Below are positions 13,001 through 22,383 of a DNA stretch of 64,000 bases, one piece after another. The notes beneath the pieces are model-generated. The model ran no database searches. It saw nothing but the letters and a program-made list of their open reading frames with translations, and was not told the DNA's origin. Source of the stretch: Escallonia rubra (Eukaryota; Streptophyta; Magnoliopsida; Escalloniales; Escalloniaceae); the NCBI GenBank assembly GCA_033065855.1, contig JAVXUO010000192.1:372001-436000 (forward strand), given 5' to 3'. The translations under genes and the position numbers were made by a program. How positions within the stretch are numbered: the stretch's first letter is position 1; each line of letters opens with the position of its first letter.

Positions 13001-16000
13001 TTTCCACAAAGAAGATCAAGTGACCAACCAAATCCCCAATACGATCTCAGCCAAAGTCTGCAATCCATCTGCCATTGCATGCTACCAAAGAAGGTTAAGA
13101 CTAGCCTGGCGATAAGACTGAGGCTCATGTAACGAAAGAATAGTAGAGAAACAATGAAGGTCATTAAGATAAACTGGTGGTTTCATAGATTATCATGTAA
13201 CTGGGAGATGCAGTACCAGTTATCTCAAGAACAATAAATGGAGCTGGATTAGTGGAAGTAGGATGATCAGGTGGTGCAGACATCTCAAGGAGGACCGTAA
13301 AGTCATTATAGCGTAGTCACATCTGCATTCTCGTGTTTGAGAAACAAGCCAACCGTAGAAAGCACTCACGGTGAACAAAAAAGTGTCTAGGTTATATGTC
13401 AACAACTTCACATGTTATCCATTCAATGAACTACTTATGCATTAAACTAAGGGGAAATCACAAATGACCCCCTCAACTATTACGTGTACCACATTAACCC
13501 CTTCAGCTATTAATTTGGACAATTGACCCGCCCTAACTATAAATTTGAACAAATTAAGTAAAATTTTCTAATTTTAGACAATTAATTGGTCAATTGATCT
13601 ATAAGAAGACATACTCCTGCATCAGATCAAGAACTATCTCTCTCGCTTCCTCCAATTGACTTCTCTAAACACAACTGCAACACCACCACATCAAACCTAA
13701 CTAGGGCTGTAAATGAACAGAGTTGTTCACGAACAGCTCGATGTTCGTTCTCTCTAAAACTCGTTCATGTTCGTTCATGTAATAAGTGAACCGAACACGA
13801 ACACAATTTTAGTGTTCATTTATTAAACGAGCCGAGTTTGAACATAATGATGTTTGTTTATTAATGTTCGTGAACAAGAGGGCTCGTTTATTTAACGAGC
13901 CGAACACGAGCCGAGTCCTATAAACGAACATCCGTTCGTTTATACTCAATTGAAAATGAAAAATATCTGTGTATTGGGACATGTGGTGAGACGTGGAAGC
14001 ATTTGGATCACTTATCCTCTATGGCTTTCTCTATCACCAAATTCATTTCCCTTCTCATCACACTCACTCAACTCAAGTCTCAACAGACACCCGTGCCCCT
14101 CTCTCATCGGAATACCGCCGGCCATACCACACCCCACGCCGCCGGCCATACCACACCCTTACTCCGCCGCCAGACCACCGCTCACACCACCTCATTCTCT
14201 CAGATACTCGAACAGTCAAGCACCCTCATCCCCCTCTCTCTCATCACACGAGAACACCGCCAGCCAGACCACCGCCAAAGTCGTCTGATCTCTCACACAC
14301 TCAACAACGCCTCACAGATCCCACATAGCCCCCCATTCTCTCTCTCTCTCTTTCCCCACTTTTACATTGAAGAAGAAGATTCAACCATTACTTTGGCTAC
14401 CACTCTAGGGAAGCATCGTGATAAGGCGCCTCAATCGACCCCACCCGAGTTTACTGAAGCGATCCTTGGCGGCCTCAGATCAATCGGCGGATGCCTCCTA
14501 CAACGGAGGTGTGCGATGACTCTCCACGCATGCACATCAGGGCTTCGACGCCGTCAACAACGCCATCTATGATGCGTCTCCGCCTGTCAACGATGCCATC
14601 ATCGCATGTCTTCGAAGTCATCCTCTCCCCATCGCCGGCGCATGCATCATCTCGTTTCTTTGTTTTCATCGCCATTCACCAATCGATCAAGATCTCCAAG
14701 ATCTCTTTTAATTTGTAGTGTTTTTTATTCTGCATCAGTGCATCCCTCATGTATCTTTTATAAAATCGTTTTGGATTCATTTTAGTTTGATTAGATTGAA
14801 GGATTTGGGGATTTTTTTTGTGCAGATGTAGGGATTTGTTGGAAGTTGATTAGCTTAAAGGATTTGGGAATTTTTTTTGCAGATGTAGGGATTTGTTAAG
14901 TTGAACTCGAACACGAGCCGAGTTTTCGAACTCGAGATCAACTCGTATTGTTAAACGAGTTGAGCGAGTCGAGCCCGAGTTTGACAGTCACGAACTCGAG
15001 CCTAGTTCGAACATCGATTTTTTTGCTCTTAACGAACACGAGCCGAGCTCGAACATACCAAAACTTAAACGAACCGAGTTCGAACACACCCATGTTCGGC
15101 TCGAACTCGGTTCGTATACAGCCCTAAACCTAACCAGCCAACAACCAACACCACCACACCAACAAGCCCACCCCACCAACCACTGAGCCACATGCCACCT
15201 ATGTTACATGGACTCGGCAGTTTGGGTCAAAATATCGTGTTTACACGACATGACATGGATCCGGGTATGGGATCCGTACCGGACACGCCACGTCGCCGAT
15301 TGGAGAGCCATATCTGGAAATCTGTCGCCGTGGATGATGGAAGATGAAGGTCTAAATGGAAGGAGTTCAGATCTGGTAGGGGAGAGAGAGAAGCCATGGA
15401 TGATGGAAGATTAAGTTGAAGGAAGAAGAAGATGAAGAGACCAGATCTGGTAGGGGGAAAGAGGGCGGGGGAAGAGAGAGAGAGAGTGACAGAGAGAACA
15501 TACCTCGAGGCTGGTAAGTGGGGGAGAGAGAGAGTGACAAAGAGAGAGAACACACCTCGAGGCTGGTAAGGGGAGGGAGAGAGAGAGAGAGAAGAGAGAG
15601 ACAGACAGACAGACAGACGGAGAGAGAGATAACATAACTCGTGACTTGTGGATAGTGGATAGGCATGTGGGTCATAATAGTAGCGGCAGCGGGGGAAGGG
15701 AGGGGGACGCTAGGCCGATGATGGCGGCAGTAGCCCATCCACCATCGCCCTCGCACGATGATGTCAGCGGCGGGGTTGGGGGAAGGGGAGGGGTGCTAGG
15801 TCGATGATATGGCAGTAGCCCATTGACTATGAAGCACCGGTGCGGCACTTAGGGTGAAGCACCGGCACCGGATACGCGTCGGGTGCGGGTGCGCCTCGGG
15901 TGCGGCACCGGTGCGTGTCCACCATTTATTTATTTATTTCTTAAATCCCGGGTGCGTATCGGCTCAGATCTGTCACCACCGGCGACCATCGGGAACCCCG

Positions 16001-18353
16001 GCGACCATCGGGAACCTCAGCGACCATCGGGGACTCCGGCGACTACCGAAAATCTGAGAGGAGACACTGGAGAGAAGAAGAAGGAGAAGAAGAAGGAAGA
16101 AGAAGAAAAAGAAGGAGGAGGAGGGGACTTACCGGCGACCCACTGCGTCGTCCCCGTGTGCCAAGTCCCGGCGACCCACTGAGGCGAGCGCCGTGCGCCT
16201 GCTTCCAGAGAGTCGACCCGTCGATGTGTGAAGTTATCTTCTTCTGATTGATGTTATGTTATATTATTTACATATTATTAGTTTTGTTATATTATGTAAG
16301 GACCCCAATGTCAAGTTATTACATAAATCAACCCCAGCATTTCATAGAAATAGAAGTGATACCACATAAAAGCTTTATTATGTTCAGTTTTACAATTTTA
16401 ATATTTATAGAACAACCCATTAAACTTAACTAATTTGGTTGAAAGCTTTAAAATTTACAAAAGAACCCATTAAACTTAAAAACTCACTACTTTGTTTGGA
16501 ATATTAATATCTTTTCACATATATCAAACACATATATTTTTTCCCTTCAGTTTTTGAAAACTCCCATTTAGAGTTTTGGGTTTTCACTTTTGGTTTTTAT
16601 TTTGAGACCACCACCACCCTCCCACCGTAGGCAACCACCGCCCACCGCCCACCGCCACTGTCCACCACCTGCCACCACCGTCGCCGGCCAGCCGCCACCA
16701 CAAACCACCACCAAAGAAAAAACTCAAAATAAAAATGGGGTAATGAAACACCCAAAAGAAAAAACTCAAAATAAAAACTGGGTAATCAAACACCCATTTG
16801 TTTTTGTAAAAAATAAAAACTAAACTGATTTTGGTTTTTGTTTTTTTTTTAAACAGAAAACCAAAACTGGAAGTGATTTCAAACGCTACCTATTTCTTAG
16901 AAACTGAACAGATATGCATCACATCTTTTTGACTAATTTCAAATGGCCTCTAATAGTTTAAAACAAGTTCTCTAACCTCTATAGAAGTGCAGATATTACA
17001 GAACTTCACAACCTCACAACGTAACACGGGGTTAACTTGAGACAACGCAATATAATGATCTCTCTCTCTCTCTCTCACGATGACCAACGTCGCCTCCCAA
17101 GCAAGTTCATACTCATCCCCACTCCACCATCACCAAAGACCCCACCACCACTGTCTCGTACCAACCATCACAGCCTTCCTTCAGTAACCACCACCCTTTC
17201 AGACCACCATCGCCAAGATGACAAGATTTCTGATCTAAGTTTTTCACTAGAGCTTAAAAGGCTTGTAAGAGTATTTCTCTCTATAAAAAGATTCGATTTA
17301 TTTTACGGATTCGTTTCTTTTAACACCATTAGAACTAATGCTGCTGATGAGTGTGATGGCAGTTTGAGACGGCCAAGATCAAAATCGGTGATGTTCTGCA
17401 GACAACACACCACTTAGGCGGATGCATCGGCAGCCAAGGCGAAGGCCTAGGCATTCGAGGCGAGTGCCTAGTCAGCTCAGTGAAATGACTACGCTAATGC
17501 CTTGAGAGCCTAGGCGAACAACTAGGCTCTCAAGAGTTGTCGAAGGGGTAACAGGGGCCAGTATTACTGGTCGTATGTGTATTTGGTTTGGAACCAGTCA
17601 AGAGTTGCTTCGGTTGATATCAGAACCAGTACATAAAACTTCTAAGAAACATGACATTAGAGAATCAAAGCTGATTCACTTATAGAACTATAGGTATGAT
17701 GGAGGAAGAAGTAATTTTTGGCGGGCCAAATTCTTGAAGAAAGGAGGGTAGAATGGGAAACATCTAAAAAAATGACCGATTCCTAGAGGTACTGGGCACC
17801 AATTCTTGCAATTTTCTTCAACGTTAGAGTGGAAGGCAATTATTTATTAGTAAAAGACAGTAATGAAATCACTGAATGCAGAGTATCCTAGATACGTTTT
17901 TACATGTAACCATAATCTTTTAGATTCTAGTTTCGGGGGTTGACAAATAAAAAAGTGAAAATTTCTGCATTTGCGATATTCCAACATCAGATTCCCTATG
18001 GCAATCACAGAAATGTATGATTTCACATACCAAGCAGCCAAACGGAGTAATGAGAGATCTTTATCTTAAGGGTCCAGGGTAAGTAAACACTATGCACTCA
18101 ACTAGAGAAGTCAGAATAACTAACAAAGAGAGAGGTGTGCATACGAGGTGACGTGGACGTCTCGGACTTCGCGGCCGTGGGATTTGTAGGTCTTGATGTG
18201 AATCCCACGGTGGGGGTTCCAGAGGCGTATGGTGCGATCTTTGCCGCAGCTCAGGCAATAATTGCCGTCGGCGTTGAACCTGGCGGCCAAAACTGCGCCC
18301 TCGTGCCCCTTGAGCACGTTAGCCTCCTTAGTCGGTAGATCCCCTGCGCTCAT
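4072..18353 (-). CDS. WDR83: WDR83/MORG1-like WD40 repeat protein, 3' end missing
   Basis: Seven exons join in phase on the minus strand: 18353-18145, 9887-9785, 5162-5055, 4972-4863, 4728-4621, 4536-4491 and 4203-4072. They give 272 codons, every intron with GT/AG ends. The product is a WD40 propeller; visible blade signatures include DRTIRLWNPHRG, CGGDRQVFYWD, GYDRSLRAWDCRS, GSVDGTVRTFD, CLDSTLRLLD and GSEDGSVFFWD. Together these match the WDR83/MORG1 family, a scaffold linked to MAPK signalling and splicing complexes in animals. Plant orthologues are about 300 residues, so roughly 27 C-terminal residues (one exon) are missing. The last donor is at 4071-4070 and I could not find the acceptor exon down to position 1. 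I chose the start at 18353 because the upstream in-frame extension has no family similarity. Intron 1 is 8.3 kb and intron 2 is 4.6 kb, both filled with transposon debris. Confidence 0.9.
5163..7670. other. WD40 gene intron 2, 3' part
   Basis: This is intronic sequence between exons 3 and 2 of the WD40 gene. It contains a short GT-rich run near 5780-5810 and AT-rich sequence. A C-rich low-complexity tract at about 7420-7600 produces proline-rich shadow ORFs. No coding family is recognised. Confidence 0.5.
7671..7752. repeat. Short hairpin element (MITE-like)
   Basis: Two arms of about 27 bases, 7671-7697 and 7726-7752, are inverted complements sharing an unbroken TTTAGGCTATGGTGCTA core. The loop itself contains a nearly self-complementary segment around CTAGCGCCATGGTGGCTAG. 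It lies in intron 2 of the WD40 gene. No target duplication was identified, so the superfamily is unknown. Confidence 0.6.
7808..8510 (+). mobile_element. LINE (non-LTR) retrotransposon 3' remnant
   Basis: Broken reading frames match the C-terminal end of plant LINE reverse transcriptase ORFs. A FPWKENW...PLKVSF segment lies near 7905-7965. The zinc-binding zf-RVT motif (CFKCKNTSESVDHLLLICP) lies at about 8090-8150. WVMPRFAADLLRAWS follows in a shifted frame, and then a NSRAFE...LKALFL...LAFWAEEN tail. Several frameshifts and stops show it is dead. No poly(A) tail or target duplication was seen. It sits in intron 2 of the WD40 gene, opposite to that gene's strand. Confidence 0.75.
8511..9784. 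other. WD40 gene intron 2, 5' part
   Basis: AT-rich intronic sequence between the LINE remnant and exon 2 of the WD40 gene. No coding, RNA or repeat feature was recognised apart from a short T-run near 9531-9545. Confidence 0.5.
10620..10760 (+). repeat. Possible tRNA-derived SINE
   Basis: An A-box-like GGTTCAGCTGGTCA near 10635 is followed about 45 bases later by a B-box-like GAGGTTCAATTC near 10679. That is the spacing expected of a tRNA-derived RNA polymerase III promoter as in plant SINEs. No 3' tail or target duplication was found, so this is only a suggestion. Confidence 0.25.
10999..11136. repeat. Tandem duplication, two 69-bp units
   Basis: Two adjacent copies of a 69-base unit starting AGAATTACA at 10999 and 11068 differ at only a few positions. 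They sit at the 3' end of the minus-strand copia remnant, so they probably duplicate the pol-end or LTR-junction region of that element. Confidence 0.7.
11130..13290 (-). mobile_element. Decayed Ty1/copia retrotransposon
   Basis: Minus-strand fragments in broken frames match copia pol in the right order. DVIEEVYMHPP...CGLKQAP and an HDSVLF-like segment (reverse transcriptase) lie at about 12930-12740. The VDDMIITE catalytic segment and LGTLSFFLGVEVSS lie at about 11860-11690. RNase H and the pol C-terminus follow down to about 11140. A possible gag start lies near 13290. An unrelated gap of about 0.8 kb (11870-12640) separates the RT halves and may be an insertion. Multiple frameshifts and stops make it non-functional. 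It is within intron 1 of the WD40 gene, on the same strand. Confidence 0.75.
11870..12640. other. Unassigned insertion inside copia remnant
   Basis: This interval interrupts the reverse-transcriptase similarity of the surrounding copia remnant. It has no recognisable coding content and includes a T-run near 12020 and CT-rich sequence near 12430. GGATACG-type motifs near its left end and a matching motif near 12595 could be terminal repeats of an inserted element, but I could not define ends or a target duplication. Confidence 0.3.
13702..15126. mobile_element. Non-autonomous hAT-like transposon, 1425 bp
   Basis: The element is bounded by inverted termini TAGGGCTGTA (13702-13711) and TACAGCCCTA (15117-15126). 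Both are flanked by the identical 8-bp direct repeat AACCTAAC (13694-13701 and 15127-15134), the target duplication length typical of the hAT superfamily. Subterminal regions are packed with GAACACGAGCCGAG-type motifs in both orientations. The centre (about 13950-14720) lacks transposase. It contains CT-rich, proline/histidine-rich open frames that might derive from a captured gene, but I recognise no family. It is inserted in intron 1 of the WD40 gene. Confidence 0.85.
15363..15645. repeat. GA-rich microsatellite block
   Basis: Long runs of GA/AG dinucleotides, including an ACAG run near 15599-15618, alternate with a recurring CCTCGAGGCTGGTAAG unit. The overlapping serine/leucine-rich ORFs on the minus strand are translations of this repeat. 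Confidence 0.8.
15690..16049. repeat. GC-rich short tandem repeats
   Basis: Two diverged copies of a segment with CGATGAT...GGCAGTAGCCCAT lie at about 15690-15740 and 15775-15825. They are followed by repeated GCACCGG(T) motifs. A four-copy 18-bp tandem repeat with core GGCGACCATCGGGAAC occupies about 15979-16049. No real gene is supported here. Confidence 0.6.
16050..18144. other. WD40 gene intron 1, 5' part
   Basis: Intronic sequence with a purine-rich GAAGAA run (16065-16125), a CCACCGCC-rich tract (16605-16690) and a repeated ACTCAAAATAAAAA phrase (16720-16785). No gene or clear transposon boundary was recognised. The open frame at 17037-17417 has no known domain. Confidence 0.4.
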
Positions 18354-18480
18354 CTCCCACTTCAGTTCCTGGCGGGAAGGCTGAATATGGTGAAGAAGAC
18401 GAAGACGAAGACGAAGAAGAAGAGGGGGTGATATATTGTCTTCGAAGTGGGCCGAGCCGAGATGGGGCGCATTTAGCACA
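18354..18480 (-). promoter_or_regulatory. Probable 5' UTR and start region of WD40 gene
   Basis: Directly upstream of the chosen ATG, on the transcribed strand, there is a pyrimidine-rich leader (TCTTCGTCTTC-type repeat, 18390-18426) typical of plant 5' UTRs. The frame remains open upstream but shows no WD40-family similarity. No clear TATA box was seen. Confidence 0.45.
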
Positions 18481-19096
18481 TGACTTCCAAGTCCAAAGCT
18501 CAGTGGTCAAAGCCCCCCGCCCAACGCCATCCAAACCAAAATTTGACAGAAAAAATATTTAATTTAATTTTTGACAAAATCCTTCACTCGCAAACTCATG
18601 GTCTTGAACCACAATTTTGGTGCCGTACCTAGAACATCCTTACCACTGGCTCCCATTGCGGAGCCACCAAGTCACAAGTGTTATTTAGATTGGGCACGGG
18701 TTTGTGTTACGGGTTAAACTCACAGTCAATTTGTACACCCACGATACAATCATTTAACAATGTGAAATCTTATTTGCCTCTAAAGCCTGAAAACTTCACT
18801 AAAAATAAAAACTTACTAAAGACATAAGGCTAAACAAATCTGTAAAAGATGCACCCACTAAAACAAAACACAAGGAGTACAAGTACAACAGTGTACGAAA
18901 TTCTCTATCAATACAAGGCAAATCATGCGAAAACTTGACAAAGATAAAAAAAACAGAAAAAGAAAGATAAGTGCATTCTAGACTTGACTTTTCTAAGCCA
19001 AGTTTGGTTTGTGAAATTAGATGACCCATTGTTCTGTTGCCCTTCTCTTTCTTTTACACCCACTTGTTTGCAACCATTCTTCGATTGGCCCCTATC

Positions 19097-19375
19097 CTTT
19101 GCGAAGAGCGGTTTATCAACCGTTATCATCGACCGCTTAGCTTCTGTCGACAACTGTCTTTTTTCATGCAGTCTATTTGCTAACCACTTTCATTGATCGC
19201 TCCGCCTATGTTGACAACTGTCCACCCTCGTGTGTTTTGTGAAAACCGCTTATCAACTGCTGCTGCCGATCGTCTTATCTTTTGTTGACAACTGTCTAAC
19301 TTCATGCATTCATGTTAATCATTACCACTTATTGTCTTGTTCTTGTTGACAATTATTCTCTCTGCACAGTTTCAT
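19097..19375. repeat. Degenerate tandem array, 63-73 bp units
   Basis: About four diverged units each contain (G/C)TTGACAACTGTC or close variants, at roughly 19146, 19210, 19283 and 19346. Each is preceded by an ATCGACCGCTTA-like segment. The array lies immediately left of the PMD ORF, where non-coding tandem repeats of a Tat/Ogre-like gypsy element could sit. Confidence 0.6.
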
Positions 19376-20249
19376 TTAAATCTCGTTTCCCACACAATTC
19401 GCATTAAACTGCCTGATCCTATCGTATCATAATTGACGATTGTCATCATCTTTAATAACGGTAACAGTTATGCCCACTTCACCGATGAACGCGTCTCTTA
19501 AAGCACCTTTTCATGTGCAGTTCTTAGCATTCTACGTGTCTGTACTTCTATTGGTTACGGTAAAAATATTTATGTAGTCAACATTGCCCCTATTGACTCT
19601 TTCGACGTGTGTAGTCGTGCGAATTAATTCATGATCCGACTCAAGATTTCATCCATCACTCAGTTGTTTCGATAAGATTAAGTCTAAGCTTAACTCTTCA
19701 TCTTATTCTACTTAAACAAAACTTTTTTTTACCTTCAAGACTTTAATCTTACTTCTTCCATAACCTAAAACCCTTTACCTGTTATTCTATTGTAACGCTC
19801 AAGAGTCATGGAAAAGAAGAAAACCATCCCAAAAGGAGACGAAGAAGATGGCGTTACTTATCCACCCAACCCTCGATGGGGCGTTGGTGCCCTTATGGCT
19901 CACATCGAAGCAATTGACACACGCATTTTGATCCCATCCAAAACAAACCCCAAAATTCATCAGCCTTCATATTTTGGGTCCCTCTTTCAGGAGTGAACCC
20001 AAATCTTTAGAGGGGTACCCAATTAATGAGTCAAAAAACTTTTGTCAAGCACACCTTATCTGAATTAGAAGGGTTGGCATGAATCTGAGCTACGGATTGG
20101 GGTTTATGGGTCGATCGCTTATCGGTTTCTTATGCCGATCAATGTAAATGGCAAAGTATATATGAGCTTATTCATATGTCTAAGAATCCTCCTAAGGTGG
20201 ATCGATGTCCTTTGAGTTCATCTTTTTGTTTTTGGTCCATTAATACTAA

Positions 20250-21010
20250 GAGTCTGTTTGGAACGAATTCTTTTAGGATTTGGAATTCAATTCACTTTTT
20301 TTTGTTTGGAACGGAAGAGAATTCAAATCACAAAATTCGCATTTTATGTTTGGAGAACAAAAGAAATGAAAGGTAATAAATCCTTAGACAATATATATCC
20401 TTGACTTGCGATGAAAAATGAACTATGGTAAGTGGTTTCAAGTGTGCTAGTGTCACTGCATACTGGTGGTGGCGGTGGTGGTTTTGGTGGCAGTAATGGT
20501 GACGATGGTGGTGGTGACAGTTGTGGTAATGGCAATGGCGGTAATGGTGGCGGTGGCGGTGGTGGTAGTAGTGCTGGCGATGGTGGTGACAGTAGTGGTG
20601 GTGGCGATGGTAGTAGTGGTGTCAGTGGTGATAGTAAAATTGGTGTGGCGGTAGTGGTAGCTGTGGTGGTGGTAGTGGTGTGGCGGTAGGGGTGGTTGTG
20701 GTGGTGGTGGCAGTAATGATGCCGGTGGTGGTAATAAAAGTGGTGTGGCAATAGCGACGATGAAGACGGTGGTGGTGGGTTCATTATTGGGGAGATCCAG
20801 AAAAGGGCAAGATAGATAAATAATTACTTTTAATTCAAGTAAATGCAAATCCCATTAAATCCGACAATTTTTCATCGGATTTCACACTATACAAGCAAAT
20901 CCAGTCAAATATCATGAAATCCAATTCCAATTTCTTTTTTTAATGTTCGAAACAACGCAATTTGAGTATTTTAAATGAATCACATCAATTTCATGGTTCA
21001 AAACGCACTC
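20250..21010. mobile_element. PIF/Harbinger (Tourist)-like element, 761 bp
   Basis: Inverted termini GAGTCTGTTTGGAAC (left) and the complement of GAGTGCGTTTTGAAC (right) match at most positions. They are flanked by a 3-bp TAA duplication (20247-20249 and 21011-21013), as in PIF/Harbinger elements. Removing it with one TAA rejoins the PMD reading frame between INT and NAFMWGT. The interior has no transposase and carries a large GGT/GGC triplet repeat. Confidence 0.7.
20464..20775. repeat. GGT/GGC trinucleotide repeat
   Basis: An imperfect (GGT)n tract of about 300 bases lies inside the PIF-like element. All ORFs here (glycine-rich on plus, proline- or threonine-rich on minus) are translations of this repeat. 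Confidence 0.85.
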
Positions 21011-22383
21011 TAATGCTTTTATGTGGGGGACTAAAATGATGGTTCTTACCACATTTGATGTGTGCCCTAACAGGGCTTCTGCTAGTTGGCGATCATGCCA
21101 ATGTATTAACCAATTATAACCCTACTAGCTTATCCTTTGATCTCCCTGTAATCCCCATGAAGTTTTCTGAAACATTTAAACGATGTTTTAAGAAGTCGCG
21201 TTCTAAACACGCAGATACCTCACCCGATTTGAAATAGTTAGCTATCTTCCTATGGATGTGGCTATCTCATCGTGTTTTTTGTGTGTCGATTCTATCTTTG
21301 ACCAGGGAGTACATGAATTTGGTCATCAGCTTGGCTCATGGTAAAGAGTATGCACTTGCACCTCTTTTGCTAGGGTAGTCTGCATTGGGTTATGTTCACG
21401 ACGGTGAACAAAAAGATACACTGGAGTATCGGTGGCCCTTTCTAGTTAGTCCAACTGTGGCTTTAGGCCTATTTCCTAGAATTCTCGCCTTCGATTTCTC
21501 TCCAGCCTACTACCTTTTTATTTACCTATGGCCATCGCCTATCTTTGGGTGAGATAAAGCTTCACTCTTTCATATCTTGCTTTCAGTTTCCTTTTTGACT
21601 TCATCCACATCAAGCGCTCACACCCATTCCTATCTAAAGAATTTGGCCCCTACTGGTTTAGGAGACTCCAACTCACAAAGATAGGGTAATGTCTATAGAA
21701 TCGCATGACTTTACACGGAGAGTGTGGGCAAGTTTCTTATGTGGACGCTTTCTACATACAGGTAGCCAAATCAGTAGCACGCCTTCTGGGGTGTGCAGCT
21801 ATGAGCGATATGATATACACCGTCTCAGTTTGGCCAACTATTCGGATTGGCTCAAGGGATTCCGGCCCCTTTCTTCATCGGTAATGGTTTCTTAAAGCCA
21901 GAAGAAAGGCTCAAAAGAGTGACTCCAAACCATATTCGGGCGATAGAAAGGAATGTTGATTGATCGATGGATAACTTTATTATGTCAAACTTTGCGATTC
22001 AAACTGCTGAATCAGTTAGTCCCTTCGATGATGGTATCAAGGCAAGGTTTCCAAGCTATACAATGGCATCAAATATGTCAATTACATGGTCAATCTTGCT
22101 CCAGATAATCTAAATCAACCAGGTATCGTATTTTGGCTTTTCACTATTTGTTTATACTATCATTTCCAGTCATTGAATATGTTTTGACTTTATCAATACA
22201 GTCGAAGGAACCAATGACCCTAATACGCCAAGGAAAAGGAGAAAACCTCCTTCAATTCTAATGAGCCTTCTCGACATGTGCAACTAGAGAAAGGAAAAGA
22301 ATCAGTTGTAAAGCCCTCACCCAATGAGCCTAAGCCTGATGAAACTACAGATGATCCATCCCCAAAATCTCCAACATAAAAAG

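Larger units (their letters stand above)
19808..22383 (+). pseudogene. Plant mobile domain (PMD) ORF, 5' part, decayed
   Basis: Broken plus-strand frames resemble the PMD family (aminotransferase-like plant mobile domain). They begin with MEKKKTIPKG at 19808, then KNPPKVDRCPLSSSFCFWSINT up to the inserted element at 20250. Beyond it follow FMWGTKMMVL and CALTGLLLVGDHANVL (about 21020-21110), VTREYMNLVISLAHGKEYALAP-type sequence (about 21300-21370) and YTPSQFGQLFGLAQGIPAPFF (about 21810-21880). A possible intron (22121-22201) precedes a charged C-terminal region, cut at 22383 by the Sirevirus. Several frameshifts and stops are present. PMD sequences occur in domesticated genes, in some transposons and, as I recall, as antisense ORFs of Tat-lineage gypsy elements; the neighbouring gypsy integrase favours the last. 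Confidence 0.65.

Noticed and set aside
15227..15756. Serine/leucine-rich minus-strand ORFs
   Set aside because: Translations of the GA/CT microsatellite block.
18354..18479. N-terminal extension of the WD40 protein
   Set aside because: The frame is open but the extra residues are translated from a simple CT-rich leader and are absent from the WDR83 family, which starts just before the first blade.
18590..18680. Minus-strand SINE-like boxes (GAGCCAGTGG and GTGGTTCAAGACC)
   Set aside because: The two motifs are suggestive, but no 3' tail or target repeat was seen and similarity is too short to report as a feature.
20344..20848. Proline-, threonine- and glycine-rich ORFs on both strands
   Set aside because: All are translations of the GGT/GGC microsatellite in different frames; no domain and open on many frames at once.
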